This document shows, one piece after another, positions 46,218 through 57,766 of a DNA stretch of 64,000 bases. The translations under genes were made by a program, and so were the position numbers. Source of the stretch: Guillardia theta CCMP2712 (taxonomy: Eukaryota > Cryptophyceae > Pyrenomonadales > Geminigeraceae); NCBI RefSeq assembly GCF_000315625.1, contig NW_005434646.1, forward strand, positions 569,253 through 633,252, written 5' to 3'. The notes beneath the pieces were generated by a model. That model did not search any database. It was not told the DNA's origin and was given only the letters and a program-made list of their open reading frames with translations. Every line of letters begins with the position of its first letter. Position 1 is the first letter of the stretch.

Positions 46218-46957
46218 TCAAAGAATCGTGCAACACCCCTTCTTCTTGGAATCCTCAGTGTAAGAGTACCAGATCGCGATCGCACCTTGCAGCTCAGTTC
46301 TCGAGATTCCTCCGGACTTGTTCAAGACGGCGCCATCAGCCATGTCCATCACCATCTGAACTTCTTGATCCGTTGGCTCGATTCCAGAGTTGAGATCTTT
46401 TAGTAAGCTTTTCAGCTCGTCGAAGTTGAGTTGTCCTGTGTGATCTTTGTCGTACTGGTTGAATATCTTGTCGAACTCTGGCTTAACTCCGATGTACGAC
46501 TTCCACAGGTCCACGGCATATTCAATCTCGTTCAGACCAACAGCGTTGTCAATCTTGTTATCAGATCTGTCTGAAGTGATAAGGATCCACTCTATTTCCT
46601 CATTGGTTGGCTTTTCACCCCCGCTCAGGTCCTTGACACAAGGTCTTAGAACTATCAACCATTCTCCTCCTATACCTGTAGCAGATTTCCCAGTTCCACT
46701 TTGTCAAGTTTGTTATCTTTTGTCACGTCATACTTTGCCATCAACTGTCTCATTCAGCTCAGTTGGAAATCAAAAGCACACTTGTGGCAAAAGAGTGGTT
46801 TCACCTGTCTTAATGTAGCTTCTTTCTGAAGTCGGGCCCAAAAGTCTTGCTGTAACTTCTTGGCAGCTTCCCGCTGAGGGCTGGCCCTTGAGATGGCAAA
46901 AGTGTTTGAATTGTTTCGCCTCCGAGCTGCGTGCCATGCAGCAGCAGCTGCTGCCAT
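46218..46957 (-). CDS. EF-hand calcium-binding protein with C-terminal CaaX-like box
   Basis: Three exons, 46957-46805, 46744-46676 and 46631-46218, giving 211 residues. The start follows an in-frame stop. After a basic Ala-rich N-terminus come EF-hand loops. One is DVTKDNKLDKVE (exon 2), with Asp at 1, 5 and 9 and Glu at 12. Another is DKDHTGQLNFDE (exon 3). Two further EF-like segments (DRSDNKIDNAVGL and ADGAVLNKSGGI) are degenerate. The protein ends KKKGCCTIL: a basic stretch, a spare Cys and a CxxL box. This is the pattern of a geranylgeranylated, possibly palmitoylated membrane anchor. A Ca-sensor at a membrane is inferred. Convergent with the WD40 gene. Confidence 0.82.
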
Positions 46958-47645
46958 ATGCTGATATTGAAGTCAGACGGCGCAGACAGATGCGGAAGGT
47001 GGAAACAGTGAGTCAACTTGCAAGGAAGTGGCCACTTGGAAGAAAGCACAACAATCTGAGGAAAGACTGAGCAAGGTGAGAGAACAGGAGGAAACTGAGA
47101 CAAAGGCGGAAGACGACAGAGAGGGTGAAGGCAGCTGCAGGGGTGCAACTGATCTGCGAGCATGAAATTTGACTGCTCAGCTGTCAACTAATTGAGTAAA
47201 GCTTTGTACCCATGCAAGCTCATGTCACAGAGGGGTACGGCCCGGCCGGCGGGCCCGGTCGCCGGGCACTGGGAGCCCCGGGCCCGGGGGCTTTCAACTG
47301 AGGCGGCGGGGCTCTGCAGGGCCCGCGCCGCTCTCAGGCTGTTTGAGTAACAGAAAATTAGGTGAGACGGTAGGCCCGCCCAGGTTCGCCTTATGGCAGA
47401 ATATTCGTGACGGTGCCATGGCGCCAACTTGACCCACAGTGGCTCTTCCTGAGAACTAAGTTGACGTGAGAAGAGGCTGACGACCTGTGGTGACCCCATG
47501 CTGCAGCATCATCTTCATGCATGCCATGCCGGAAGACTTTACTTGTGCTGTGTGAGGGAGTGACAAGACGTAGCTGTTTGAAAAGCGTTGAGCTGCTTGC
47601 CGCCGCGCTGTTCCTCTCTCGCCTTCAACGACCGCATCTCTATAC
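46958..47645. other. Divergent intergenic region with a GC-rich patch
   Basis: Between the EF-hand gene (-) and the 47646 gene (+). 47235-47330 is very GC-rich with overlapping self-complementary runs (CCCGGCCGGCGGGCCCGG and GCCCCGGGCCCGGG). I considered an rRNA fragment but could not align it to any conserved core. No gene seen. Confidence 0.45.
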
Positions 47646-50192
47646 ATGTCTGCTGGGAATGGAACCTGGAGGCCCAAGACAGCATTTGCTCAGGTCACCG
47701 AAGCTTGATCTTCCATGCAGCGCTCCCCTACTAACGATTGAACTCCCAGACACAACGGAGGCCCGATGTCCTTGCCGATGTTGATATGGCAATCACGGAG
47801 CATGATTTCCGGGTTGTCTCTAGTCCTGTACAAGATCGTCCAAGGAGCAGGCCATCCAGCGTGCCCTTGGATCCTTTCCGGTAACTGATGCTTGATCTCG
47901 ACCTCAGTATTTTGATTTTTTGTTCAGGGCAAAGCGACCACATTCGAGTAAAGCGGCTCAAAGCTCGACCACTCGTCAAGTTCGCTCAGATCCTTTAAAT
48001 GCAATGAATCGCGGAGGTTACACCAAGTCCTTGCATCTGCCTGCTTGGCCGGACTATTCTATCGGTCTTGATAGTTGCGGCAAGGCTTGGGATTGAAGGA
48101 TTTTACTCTAGACTTGGGGTTCGAGGACGATGTAGAGAATGATCCGAGGTCAGAAGCAAGGAGGGCATTGGAAGCTGGTGCTCGTGATGCGACAGCAAGT
48201 CATCATCTGACAACATCTCCATCAGGATTCTCTAAGAGAAAGATCTGGTCGCCCGGAAACTACTACCTCAACGCCAGGGTGACAATTAGCGAGGGTGAGA
48301 TATCCTGATCCTGACGTGGTTGATCAGCTGCCGGAAGATTATCAAGGCCCTGGCTACATCACTAAATCTGTACAGAGAACTGCTGAGAGAAACGCTGAGA
48401 AGCTAGAGGAGCTGGACACGCGACTCTTCTCGTATCAGGTGCTGTGAGCCTGTCAAGATGTGACGATGACAGTGAGATATCAGATACGCTCACCATCTCC
48501 CAGTCCGACCACACCCAGTAAGTTGCAGACGCCTCTCGTCGCCTTCCAGCCCAAGGAAGAGAATGTGCAAAGCAGGGGTCAAAGAAAGGAAGTCATGCAA
48601 ATTCAAACGGCTACTGCAGTGGAGGTTTGCAAGAATAGGCAAGTCAACGAAAATCTGAGCAGAAAGCTTGAGGAATATCGTCACAATCCACAAATTCTGA
48701 TAGAAAAGATCAAGATGTACAAGGCTCAGAAAAGACTTGAGAAGAAACAGACAGATTTCATCAAGATGAATGCTTTAAATGCCACAGTCGAGATGTCAGG
48801 TCCAAATGCACGGACCAAGCAACAGAGCCTTGTCACCATAAAGACAGACTTGAGAGTCTTGGCGGCTCAAAAGTCTAAGAAGAGACATCTTGACGAGAAA
48901 TTTCACGAAATTGTGCAGAAGATTGAAGAAAGAACATTGCGAAAGCTTGCATTGAGAGATGAGGCGGAGAGAAAGAAAAAAGTCGAGAAGTACGCGCCAC
49001 TGGTCAGAGTGTTATTGCCTTGTGTTGTTGCCACTACAAGAATCATTTGCTGGATGGATTCAATCCGACAAGGCAGGGAATTCCGTGCAAGACTCCAAGT
49101 GCTGCAAAAGTCCGTTTTCTGCATACAGCGAAATTTCAAGTGGAAGCTTTGGACGTACAGGTTCGCGCGAAAGTGCAAGATTAATCGATTCGTCCGGAAA
49201 CGGCTTTGGAAACTTCTCCTTCAATATAGGATAAGGAGGAAACGAAAAGCATGCACAATCATCAAATATGAACTGATCGCTTTTTCTCAAAGCGTATTCC
49301 TCCTGAAAGCCTTCAGAATGTACAAGTCACGCGTTTATTTGGTTCAAAAGACTATCAGACAGTTTTTGTCTCGCTTGAGAACTTTGCAAGAGATTGCGCT
49401 GCAGCAGATAATGGCACATAGAGCCGAGCATTTTACTGTGCATAAAGGAAAGCACAGAGAGCAGAATTCTGAATCTCACAAGAGTCCTGGATCACCAAAA
49501 GGTGAGGAAACTCTTTTGCTTGCTTTGAATGACATCCTATGATGTAGTGAGACGAAAACGGATCCAACGGTCCGGCGAGATTTGTGTGATTGTTCGTCTG
49601 AGGATTAAAACTTGTTTGTCAGCTTGGGGGCAAGTAAAAGCTTGCCCGCTGGCGGTCTGAGCTCAGGAGGTCTGCTTGGTTGACTCTCTTGCAGTCTGAA
49701 TGACTGAGTTTGTGTGGGTTCAGTGGTGGAGGCTGTGCACCAGCATGTGAGGAATCGCTGGAAGAAGGTTGAATGTCTCGTGTTGTTTTCACCGTTGCAA
49801 GTCATCTCTGACGGGAGTTTCAAAGTATTCTCAAGAGTATTGGGAGTGGTCAAAGGATATGAAGCACTGGAAGACGCTCAGCGAGCGCTTGCCTTCTATG
49901 GATTCTGATATGTCGGAAGAGATCCTGAAAAGGCATCAGGCAGATTCCGATGCAGCTAGTTCCGATGCCAGCGCTCCGCCCTTCCTTGTACACAATGTCA
50001 TGGGGCTCCTTGCACGCTGAAACGCAACAGGTGCGACGAGACAAGGATTGGATCAAGTTCAAGAGACTCAAGTCTATGGTCTTGCACGTCGCGCTGTCAC
50101 TGGTAGCTGACATGGTTGGTACACGCCAGCACAACGAGACGGATGTTTTGAGTCGAATTAGCCCCCCCAAACCGATTTACTCCATCCAGTAA
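47646..50192 (+). CDS. Basic coiled-coil protein with IQ-like motifs
   Basis: Exons resolved by frame: 47646-47693, 47750-47880, 47928-48064, 48112-48278, 48328-48438, 48484-49501, then a start at 49548, and 49724-49767, 49826-49987, 50031-50192 (stop TAA). The exons between 49548 and 49723 are unresolved. Residues from the 48484 exon form a Lys/Glu helix followed by strongly basic, aromatic sequence. IQ-like motifs there include VQKTIRQFLSR and IQRNFKWKLW, which suggest calmodulin binding. The N-terminal 180 residues are Pro/Arg/Ser-rich without a targeting leader. A cytoskeletal or ciliary role is possible but only inferred. Introns 45-58 nt, all GT-AG. I do not recognise a named family. 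Confidence 0.68.
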
Positions 50193-50453
50193 GCATTGCC
50201 AACTCACAAACAAGAGACTGAATCTGAGGCAGACTCGACTTCGCCCATGAGATCCAACCTCTCTTGACTGAAACATGACGAGAGGTACATGGCAAGACAG
50301 TCATGCGTGAGCTCTAGGCTACATCTGTACTCCTACAAGTTGAGGTTGCGCAGGAACTCTGTAACAACCTGGTAAAAAAACAAGTCAACGCTCGTCAATG
50401 AGCGGGTATTGCTCTTGGGTTGATCGAACAAGGACATCGAAGTCCATCGGAGC

Positions 50454-52333
50454 TTAGGAGCAGGATGTCGCTCCTGCCTCTGAGAACTTTCCGTACGGGC
50501 ATTGAGGACAGAACCATCCCTCGGTCCCCTCCTGATCGGCATATGTGTCAGCCGTACACTCCAAGCAGTGCGTCATCCCGTTGGGTGAATGCTTGCCTCT
50601 TGGGCACAGCCAGCACGCACCCAGACCCTCCACAGGCGCGTACGTTCCTGGTGGACAATCGGAGCAGGCGAACCCGTACTCTCCTTGCTGTCCTCGCGAG
50701 CAGTTGATGCAGAGAGTCGGAGAGTCGTTGATGCCCTCCTGGTATATCCAGCTCCCTGCCGCACAGAACGTACATTGCAGCATCCCCTCGCTCGCCGCAA
50801 ACTTGCCCTCAGGGCAGAAACTGCACGCGGTCGATCCTGTTTCATTGTTGTACTTTCCCTTGCTGCACGACGCACACGTAGCTGCAGACGTCTGATCTGC
50901 AAACGTGCCTGGGCGACACGCGGAGCAGGTTGTTGAATTCTCGTGGTCTGAAAACTTTCCGAGCGGGCAGTCGGAGCAGAAGCTTATCCCCTCCAGGTCG
51001 GAAAACTTGCCTGACCAAGAAGGTCACAAAAGGGCTTAGCAAGATTCGCAGTGATACCTAGAGGGCACAGTTGACAACCGGTCGAGGTCTCTTTCCCGTT
51101 GTAGAAGCTCCCTTTGGGACAATCGGAGCAAGTCGAGCTGCCGCTAGGGTCTATTCTCACATCTTGACAGTACCGGCAAAACGAAGATCCCGTCACCGTG
51201 TTGAATTTTCCTGGAGGGTCGACAAGTGAGAGCCTTTCTCCCCCCTTCCTTGCTCCTACCTAGCTGACATTCAGAGCAAACCCCGTCTGCCTCTAGGGAG
51301 TATTTGCCGACGGGACAACTCGCACAGCCAGTCTTGGAGGCAACAACAAACGTCCCAGCCGGACAGTCCCGGCAACTTGCGTCTGCAACGCCCTTGTACT
51401 GCAGACCCTCGCAGGGGATGCAGGAAGTTCGCTTCTGCTCCTGCGCAAACGTGATGTCCAGGATGAGGGAGTAGTCCGCCGATTCCTCCTGGTCGATCCA
51501 TTCGTTCTTGATGTAGAGGACTTGATGACCTGCATGGTCATGCAGGCGTCAGCTCCTTTGCTCTTTGCTCCTGCCTCCTAACCTTGCGGCATCATCAGGC
51601 CGAGTTTGGATGGCGGAAAGTTTGAGCTCAAAAGTCCTCCAAACGAGTAAAGGAGAGGAGCGTTGATCGAATCTGATTCGTAGGGCGCCGACAGCATCGA
51701 GAAGTATTGAGGGAGACCTCTTGAAGCATACCTGCTCTGCACAAAGTCGAAAGTGGATGTCATGATGAACCCGACTTGTAAGTCAGTCTTGAATAGCAGC
51801 TCCAAATCACACTTTTGCTTGCCATAATGGTACGCTGGTGGAAACTCTATCCGCAGCTGAGTGTTGGACAGCTTTGACACGTTTGCACCAAGGGGATCGA
51901 AGACAAGTTTTCGTATCGTCATGTTGAACGTCGGGAACAGAAAGGTTTCCTCCTGAGGCCCCAAACCAGGGGGACAATACTCGCACTTGTCTTTCCTGAC
52001 GTTTGGGATCATGCTCGAAGGGCACAAGGAGCAGAAAGTTGATCCTGCGGGAGAGAAGCTTCCTGTTGAGATGTTATTCAGCATATCCTTGTCATGAGCA
52101 CATACCATCTGGACAAACAAGACAGTTCCCATGTGCATCCAGCATGGAGCCTGCACAAGAACGTCAAGTATGGCTCAACAGGGAAGCAGACAGCAGGCCT
52201 CCGAAGTATCGATCTTACCTCCAGGGCATGTCAGGTCTCCGAGCACTGTATGGACCATCACCGTCATCGCCATCGTCATCATCGTCTTCCTCGCCATCGT
52301 CGCCATCCCTCGCTTCCTCGTCCTCAGGGTCAT
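50454..52333 (-). CDS. Small secreted GCC2/GCC3-repeat protein
   Basis: Six exons: 52333-52219, 52150-52106, 52062-51583, 51529-51260, 51210-51058 and 51010-50454, giving 539 residues with all phases consistent. The start follows an in-frame TAA. Its leader (MARKTMMTMAMTVMVHTVLG) is a Met/Thr-rich signal peptide encoded by a GAT-type microsatellite. Then come one Cys-rich module (TCPGGSM to CPDGSFSPAGSTFC), a Cys-poor beta-type domain of about 200 residues (exons 3 and 4), and about nine modules of the CSDCPLGKFSDxxNSTTC type. There is no TM helix, so secretion is likely. It shares the PF07699-type fold with the giant gene but has introns at module edges and no recent copies. Function unknown. 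Confidence 0.78.
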
Positions 52334-52619
52334 TCCACTTTAGAGACGTTTGACCTCAACTATCAAAAATATCCCCCCTCATCCCCTTCCATACACTCTG
52401 TGACCTTCCTGCACTGTTCCTGCACCGGTTCCTGCACTGTCAACTGTTCCTGCAGCAGGTCCTGCAGACTCCTGCTACACTCACTCCGTGACAGAGTTGG
52501 AGTTCATGCTGTGAGCAGGAGTGCCGCAGTGCCCACTGACCGATCTGCCTGGGGGATCTGTGGCCCGGGTTCCAAATGTCTTGGTGCCAAGTTTGCCAGG
52601 CTTCTTTATTTCATGTTAC

Positions 52620-55459
52620 TTAGACATCAGGAGGGATGTAAGTCTCCCACTCTGCTCCGAACCCGAGATTCAGGTCCCCTGCTCTCTCCGCCCTGCCAAC
52701 TTCCATCAGCCCGACCCCCCACACCAACAAGGACCCCCCACCTCTTCAAGTTCACTTCCAGCGCTCTCTTCTTGGCGATGGGGATCTCGTCCTCAGATCT
52801 GCTCACTCCCTCAGGGGCTCCAACAGGACCGGGACTTGCAACTCACCTCTCCTTGGCAGGGGGTTGCTCCACCTTCTTGCTCTCCGCCTTTACCTCCACT
52901 TTGCTGTCCTTGGCTGGCGCCGAAGACTTCGGCTCCTCCGCCTGTGATGTGCGCCAGCCTCTCAGCCTGCAGGAGCTCCGGAAAGGACTCGCACCTTCTT
53001 GACGGGCTGTGGCGCGGGAGCCTTCTTGGGAGCCTCCTTCTTGGGAGCCTCCTTCTCCTTCGCTCCTCCTTCAGTCTTCTCCTGCACGGGGGTCACCCAA
53101 GGGGACACGGGCGTGCGTCCGCGTGCCGACCTCTGAGTCCACTTTGTCGATAATCTTCTCGGCGATGTTCAAGAAGTTGAGAGCAGCTCCCTGCGCGCCA
53201 GCCTCATCCTCACTCCTCCTCCTCCTCCCTCTGCTCTACCTTGAAGACATCCTTGGCCTTTGATGACACGTCAGCGCTGCCGATCCTGCCAGTGTACTTC
53301 AGGCTGGCAGCTGGGGTGGGTGTTGGAAGGAACCTGCCAATAACTTGCTCAAAAGGCTGAGCCTTCGGCTCGTCTGCCTTGGGCTGTGCTGCTGCCTGTA
53401 CACCGGATCTGAGAATCAGGAGGGCAAGGAGAGCAGCGACAAGACCTTAGGAGGAGCAGGTGGAGGGGTCTGTGAGGGAGCGGCGCTCTTCTTCGGTGCA
53501 GGGGTATCCTTCTTGTCCTGAGTTGGCAGTGCACTGCACAAGAGTCATTCAAGGAACAACGGGCAAGCAAAACGACTTGTCGAGAGCGTTGAAAACTCCT
53601 CCAAAGAGACCAGAAACGGCATTGGAGGCAGACTGAGAAAACGATCAACGACTTGATCACGAGGTAGTAAGACAAGCAGCAAGACCTGCTTGACATCTGC
53701 AGCGGTTGGTGTAGGAGCCTTGGCAGCTTGCTTGGGAGGGGTCTGCTTGGGGGCAGCTGGGCTAGGTGACGCAGCAGCCTTTTGTGCCTTGGGTGCCTCC
53801 GAAGACCCACCGAAGGGTGAAAAGTTGTTGAGAAGACCACCGAAGAGGCCTCCTACTGCCGGCACAGCCTTGACGCGCATGAGATCTTGGGGGTGAACGT
53901 TAGAGCTCGAACCACAGCACGGTGCTTGGACTGCAATCACCTTCAATCGCCTCGTCAGTAGCCTTGAACAAGTCCTTCACGTCGAACACAGCTGTGCTAG
54001 TCACAATGCCTGCAGAAGTCTCAGGTGATACCCAGATAAGCTTTGACTGAGCCTCCCAGCCCACCTTCGCTGTCTGCCTCCAAGCATACAGTGTAGGTTT
54101 GCTGCCAGGGAAAGCCTGTGATAGTCGGATCTCAGCCGATCCAGCATCAAAATTTGCATGCACACCGGTCTTTGCAATGACTTCGCCGAATTTCAATTCA
54201 CCAGCGCTCGATCGAACAACCACCAAATCCTTGGGAGCAACTGAGCCTGCGAGTCTGACGTGAGATGAGGTGGACAAAGCCTTTCAGCTCTACCGGCTTT
54301 GAGATACTGTGCGCCCTCGGCCCATGTTGCAGGCACTTGCTTGCTCAACTAGCGCATACTTTTACAAGTGCCACAAGAACGCAGCCTTACCTTGTCTGCG
54401 TTGGCAACAGAAGGTCCAGAGGGCTTTGCAGCAGCCTTGTTCGCGTTCGCCAAAGTTGTGGTTCTCGACGAGCCCTGCCATGAAGAATTCCACGAGAAAT
54501 ACGATCAGGTACAAGGGTGAATTCCTTGAATGGGAGGACCTGTCGACCGACCGCAGGAGCTGGTGCCTGCAACAACCCCGTTATATCAATGACGCTATCG
54601 TAGTTTCAAACCTTCGCAGCAGGTTTGGCACTGGGGGGAGTTGCTGCACGCGCCGCAGGTCTTACGGTCTTGGCAACCGGCTTAGGAGCAGGAGGAGGAG
54701 GCTGGCGCAGGCTGGTCTGGGCGCCCCGACCGATGAGAATGCTGGTACAAAGATCAGAAACGAATCAACTTGAGTTCGACAAGGCCATGCCTTCCTGATG
54801 GCTTCGCTGGCTCCTGAGTTGGTTTGACTGACATTCATGCATCAGAACTATTCTACGAATGCGAAATGAAGCCCCACAGATGTTGGCTGCCAACTCTGCT
54901 CGTGTCGCTCCGGGAGCCCTACCGTTCATCTGAACGACGACCTGCAAAGGTTCTTCAGTTACCAATACTGAAAGACGAGCAAACAAGGTAAGTGAAGCTT
55001 CCTACCTCCCATGAGTTCTGCCAGGCCATACCTGCCTTGGCCACTACTTCGCCATATCTCAAAGTGCCATCGGAGCGCTTCAAGAAAACAAGATCGCCAA
55101 CTGCAAGCTGACAACCATAACGTGAGTCTACCAGCACCCACCTCGAATACTTTCACAACGCTCAAAGGGAATATACTGACCTTGGGATTACGAACGTAAT
55201 CTGTTCCTTCCTTCCAGTTGGAGGGAACAAGCTTTCCGATCTTGTCAGCGTGGTTCAGTTGAGCAGATAGTTCGCTGAGGCTGTTGCCTTGATTCAACAA
55301 GACACGATTCACTCGAGCAAAGGAGGGAAGAGTAGCCTTTGTACAGACAAAGGCTCCTCCCTTTGCGCTGAAAGCGTGTCCAGAGATCACTGGTGAAAAT
55401 CCATTCGCCAACTCCACGACTGTGAAGAGGAATGCCGCCACAACCGAGAATCGGTTCAT
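52620..55459 (-). CDS. Plastid-targeted Pro/Ala/Lys-rich protein with repeated SDGT-type domains
   Basis: I start at the Met at 55457-55459. MNRFSVVAAFLFTVVELANG then FSP is a signal peptide followed by Phe, the cryptophyte plastid signal. The frame is also open to a Met at 55519. Exon 1 is 55459-55181 and exon 2 is 55107-55032, with DLVFLKRSDGTLRYGEVVAK. A second such domain lies at about 54247-53937 (DLVVVRSSAGELKFGEVIAK). Pro/Ala-rich linkers join short amphipathic repeats: VGGLFGGLLNNF, SGLFGGVFNALDK and GAALNFLNIAEK. The last exons (52941-52847, 52798 onward, ending at TAA 52620-52622) are acidic/basic. An AATAAA follows. One intron (start 54792 or close by) uses GC-AG. Several middle exons are unresolved. 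Unknown family; a plastid structural or scaffold protein is inferred. Confidence 0.65.
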
Positions 55460-55519
55460 ACCAAGCATGTCTTGTGGTGGCGCAGTCACAGCACGCTGAC
55501 CTGAACAGATAGAAATCAA

Positions 55520-57766
55520 AGAAGATCACATGATCAGATTCTGCGTGGAATTATTCGAAACTATTCTTTGCTACTTTTTCTGCTTCAGTTGAGGCCATGC
55601 AAATCCTTACAGGTTGAAAACATACCACTCGATTTACTGCAGGTTGAATGTTTCGGCTTCTATCACAGTTGGTCGAGACCAGTATTATGACAACGATATG
55701 TTGAATCCATCTCCTCAACCTTCAGCACTGTATCCGATGCATACCAACATAAATTCATATCCAATTTCTGGATGGCCGTGATCGTCATATCCTGCACTCT
55801 TGGCTCTCCTTGCTTTCCTACAGCCAGATCTTATCTGTGCTTCTTGAATGAACTCATCTATGCTCCAAGAATGATCCCCTGTGCCATATCTCTATCAAAC
55901 TAGCTCATATCGTCTTGCTCTATCCTCTTCGTCCTCTCCTTTGCCCTCTTCGGCCACCACGAATAATCACTGCAAAGCTCTGCTATGCGGCATTGCCTCT
56001 CCGATCCTACCACCCTGAACCCCCATGTGACAACCACCTCCACCCCCTGTTTTAGATAGTACCCTTGGTATATTTTCCACATCCTAAACCCCACCCATAT
56101 ACAGCAAATTTTGTTTTTATTCACCCCCATTTATCTCTTTAAAATAGATGATTTGACCAGGTGATAATTCACGGTACCCCTTAATTAATCATCGACCCAC
56201 CCTAGACTCTCTTGACTACCCCATTTCACAATACCCCAACCCTCTCTATGACATTTTCTACCCTACCCCGTGACGTCTCAGCGACTCCCTAGAGAGGCGG
56301 GCCTCAGACTTACTCATGCGTAGTTGGCGGAAAATTTATCCAAATTTAGAATTTGTGTTTGATTATGTGGAAAATGTTTCATGAAATTTTATATTTGCAC
56401 AATATGAATTTTAGATTTTACGAAATGAATACGCCAACCTTGACTTGATTTGGGGCGTAATTGATTTTTACTCAACAATTGTACGAAAATGTAATAAATG
56501 ATATATGTTAAAACATAATAGGATATAAAAATATATTTAGCATCATTTTTGCTAGCAGAAGTTGGTCTCTAGAAATATTATTTGTTTTCGTTACGGATTT
56601 TAGAAAATTTATATATAAGTTATATATAAGTTATATATTTTAGAAAAGTTATATAGTTATATACGCTACCCCCAAGAAGCTCTCAAGTTTACAGGAAACA
56701 GGGGGGGTGGACGAGTCCAAAATCATGGCATCCGATCACGTTGCTCGAACCTGACCCAGTAGTTCAGACAGGGCGGTTCTCCTTCCTGCCAAGGACAGAT
56801 CCCCAAAGACTCGCCTCTTCCCATGGACTTTTGTATGCCAACGAATTTCTCTCAGGTAGATATTTTAAGTTGTAATAAGACTTATGGGCTCGAGGTTCTC
56901 GTTTCCTAGGACTATCATGCCTCCTGCGCTTCAATTCTCCTCTGAAAATTCAATAATCATAGGTCTGAAGATGCAATTTTTAACTAATTCCGGAGAATTT
57001 TGATCATTTTCGCCAAGCTTTCTTCCTCCTCACTGTGGTGAGAAATGATGAGATCCGAATGTTCTTTTTACCCGTTGAGCAACAAAGCACTACTTGCTTG
57101 GGTTGAAAGGCATGAAACACGAGTATCTCAATCCATATGCATATACCCTGTCTTGATTCGCAATATGCTTTCGAATATTCTTCACGTCAAGGATTTGCCG
57201 CCGCATCTCTCACGCAGCTTTTTCCTCTTTGGAAGTCGCAGGTGCATTTGATCAAGTCAAGTCTTCCGGCATTCTATCACATTCGGGCTCCAAGGCGGAT
57301 CATCGGCGAGAAGAAGAAAACGGCATAGTCGAGCTCGAATTGCCTTCCCTTGCTTCCTCGCCTGCTTCCTCTGGCGCACGCTAGATGTACCCCATTGTTC
57401 CCTGCCTCGCATTTGCACCCACCGCAAAAAAGCATTTTACTCAACATTCGTTGTAGTACAAAAGTGACCCACTCCCAGTGTGGCCCCGCCTCGGGCAATG
57501 TTTCTGTTCTGAGGCAGGCGTGTAAGCGTGCTTACCACACTCAAAGGTGGGAGAGCATGTCGGATGAGGGGGGAGCATGGGCCTCAGGGGACAGAGGAGC
57601 AGTGTGAGCACAGCCAGAGACTCGTTGAGCTTGCCTAGACTATCAACCAAGGGATCCTAGTATATAGCTCTACATCGCCCTCACCCTGGGAGGCTTCAGA
57701 TATATAATTCCATCGTGTTCCCTTACGTCGAAGTTTGCTGCAAGCTAAAAGCATAAGTCTAGAGCC
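55520..57766. other. Long AT-rich intergenic region
   Basis: No gene supported. 55900-56290 has many C-rich ACCCC/CACCC runs on the plus strand, including CTACCCTACCCC. 56330-56660 is strongly AT-rich, with two adjacent copies of TATATATAAGTTATAT-like sequence near 56607-56640. 57655-57710 has TATATA boxes some 55-110 bp before the carrier gene start, possible promoter elements. Open frames at 57045-57328 and 57350-57607 show no family signal. Confidence 0.5.

Noticed and set aside
47230-47340. Possible rRNA fragment
   Set aside because: Very GC-rich and self-complementary, but I could match none of the conserved LSU or SSU core segments.
52094-53153. Long plus-strand frames (302 and 210 codons)
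   Set aside because: Low-complexity, and opposite well-supported exons of the two minus-strand genes, whose splice phases all agree.
57045-57607. Two plus-strand frames upstream of the carrier gene
   Set aside because: No family signal, no splice partners and ordinary intergenic composition.
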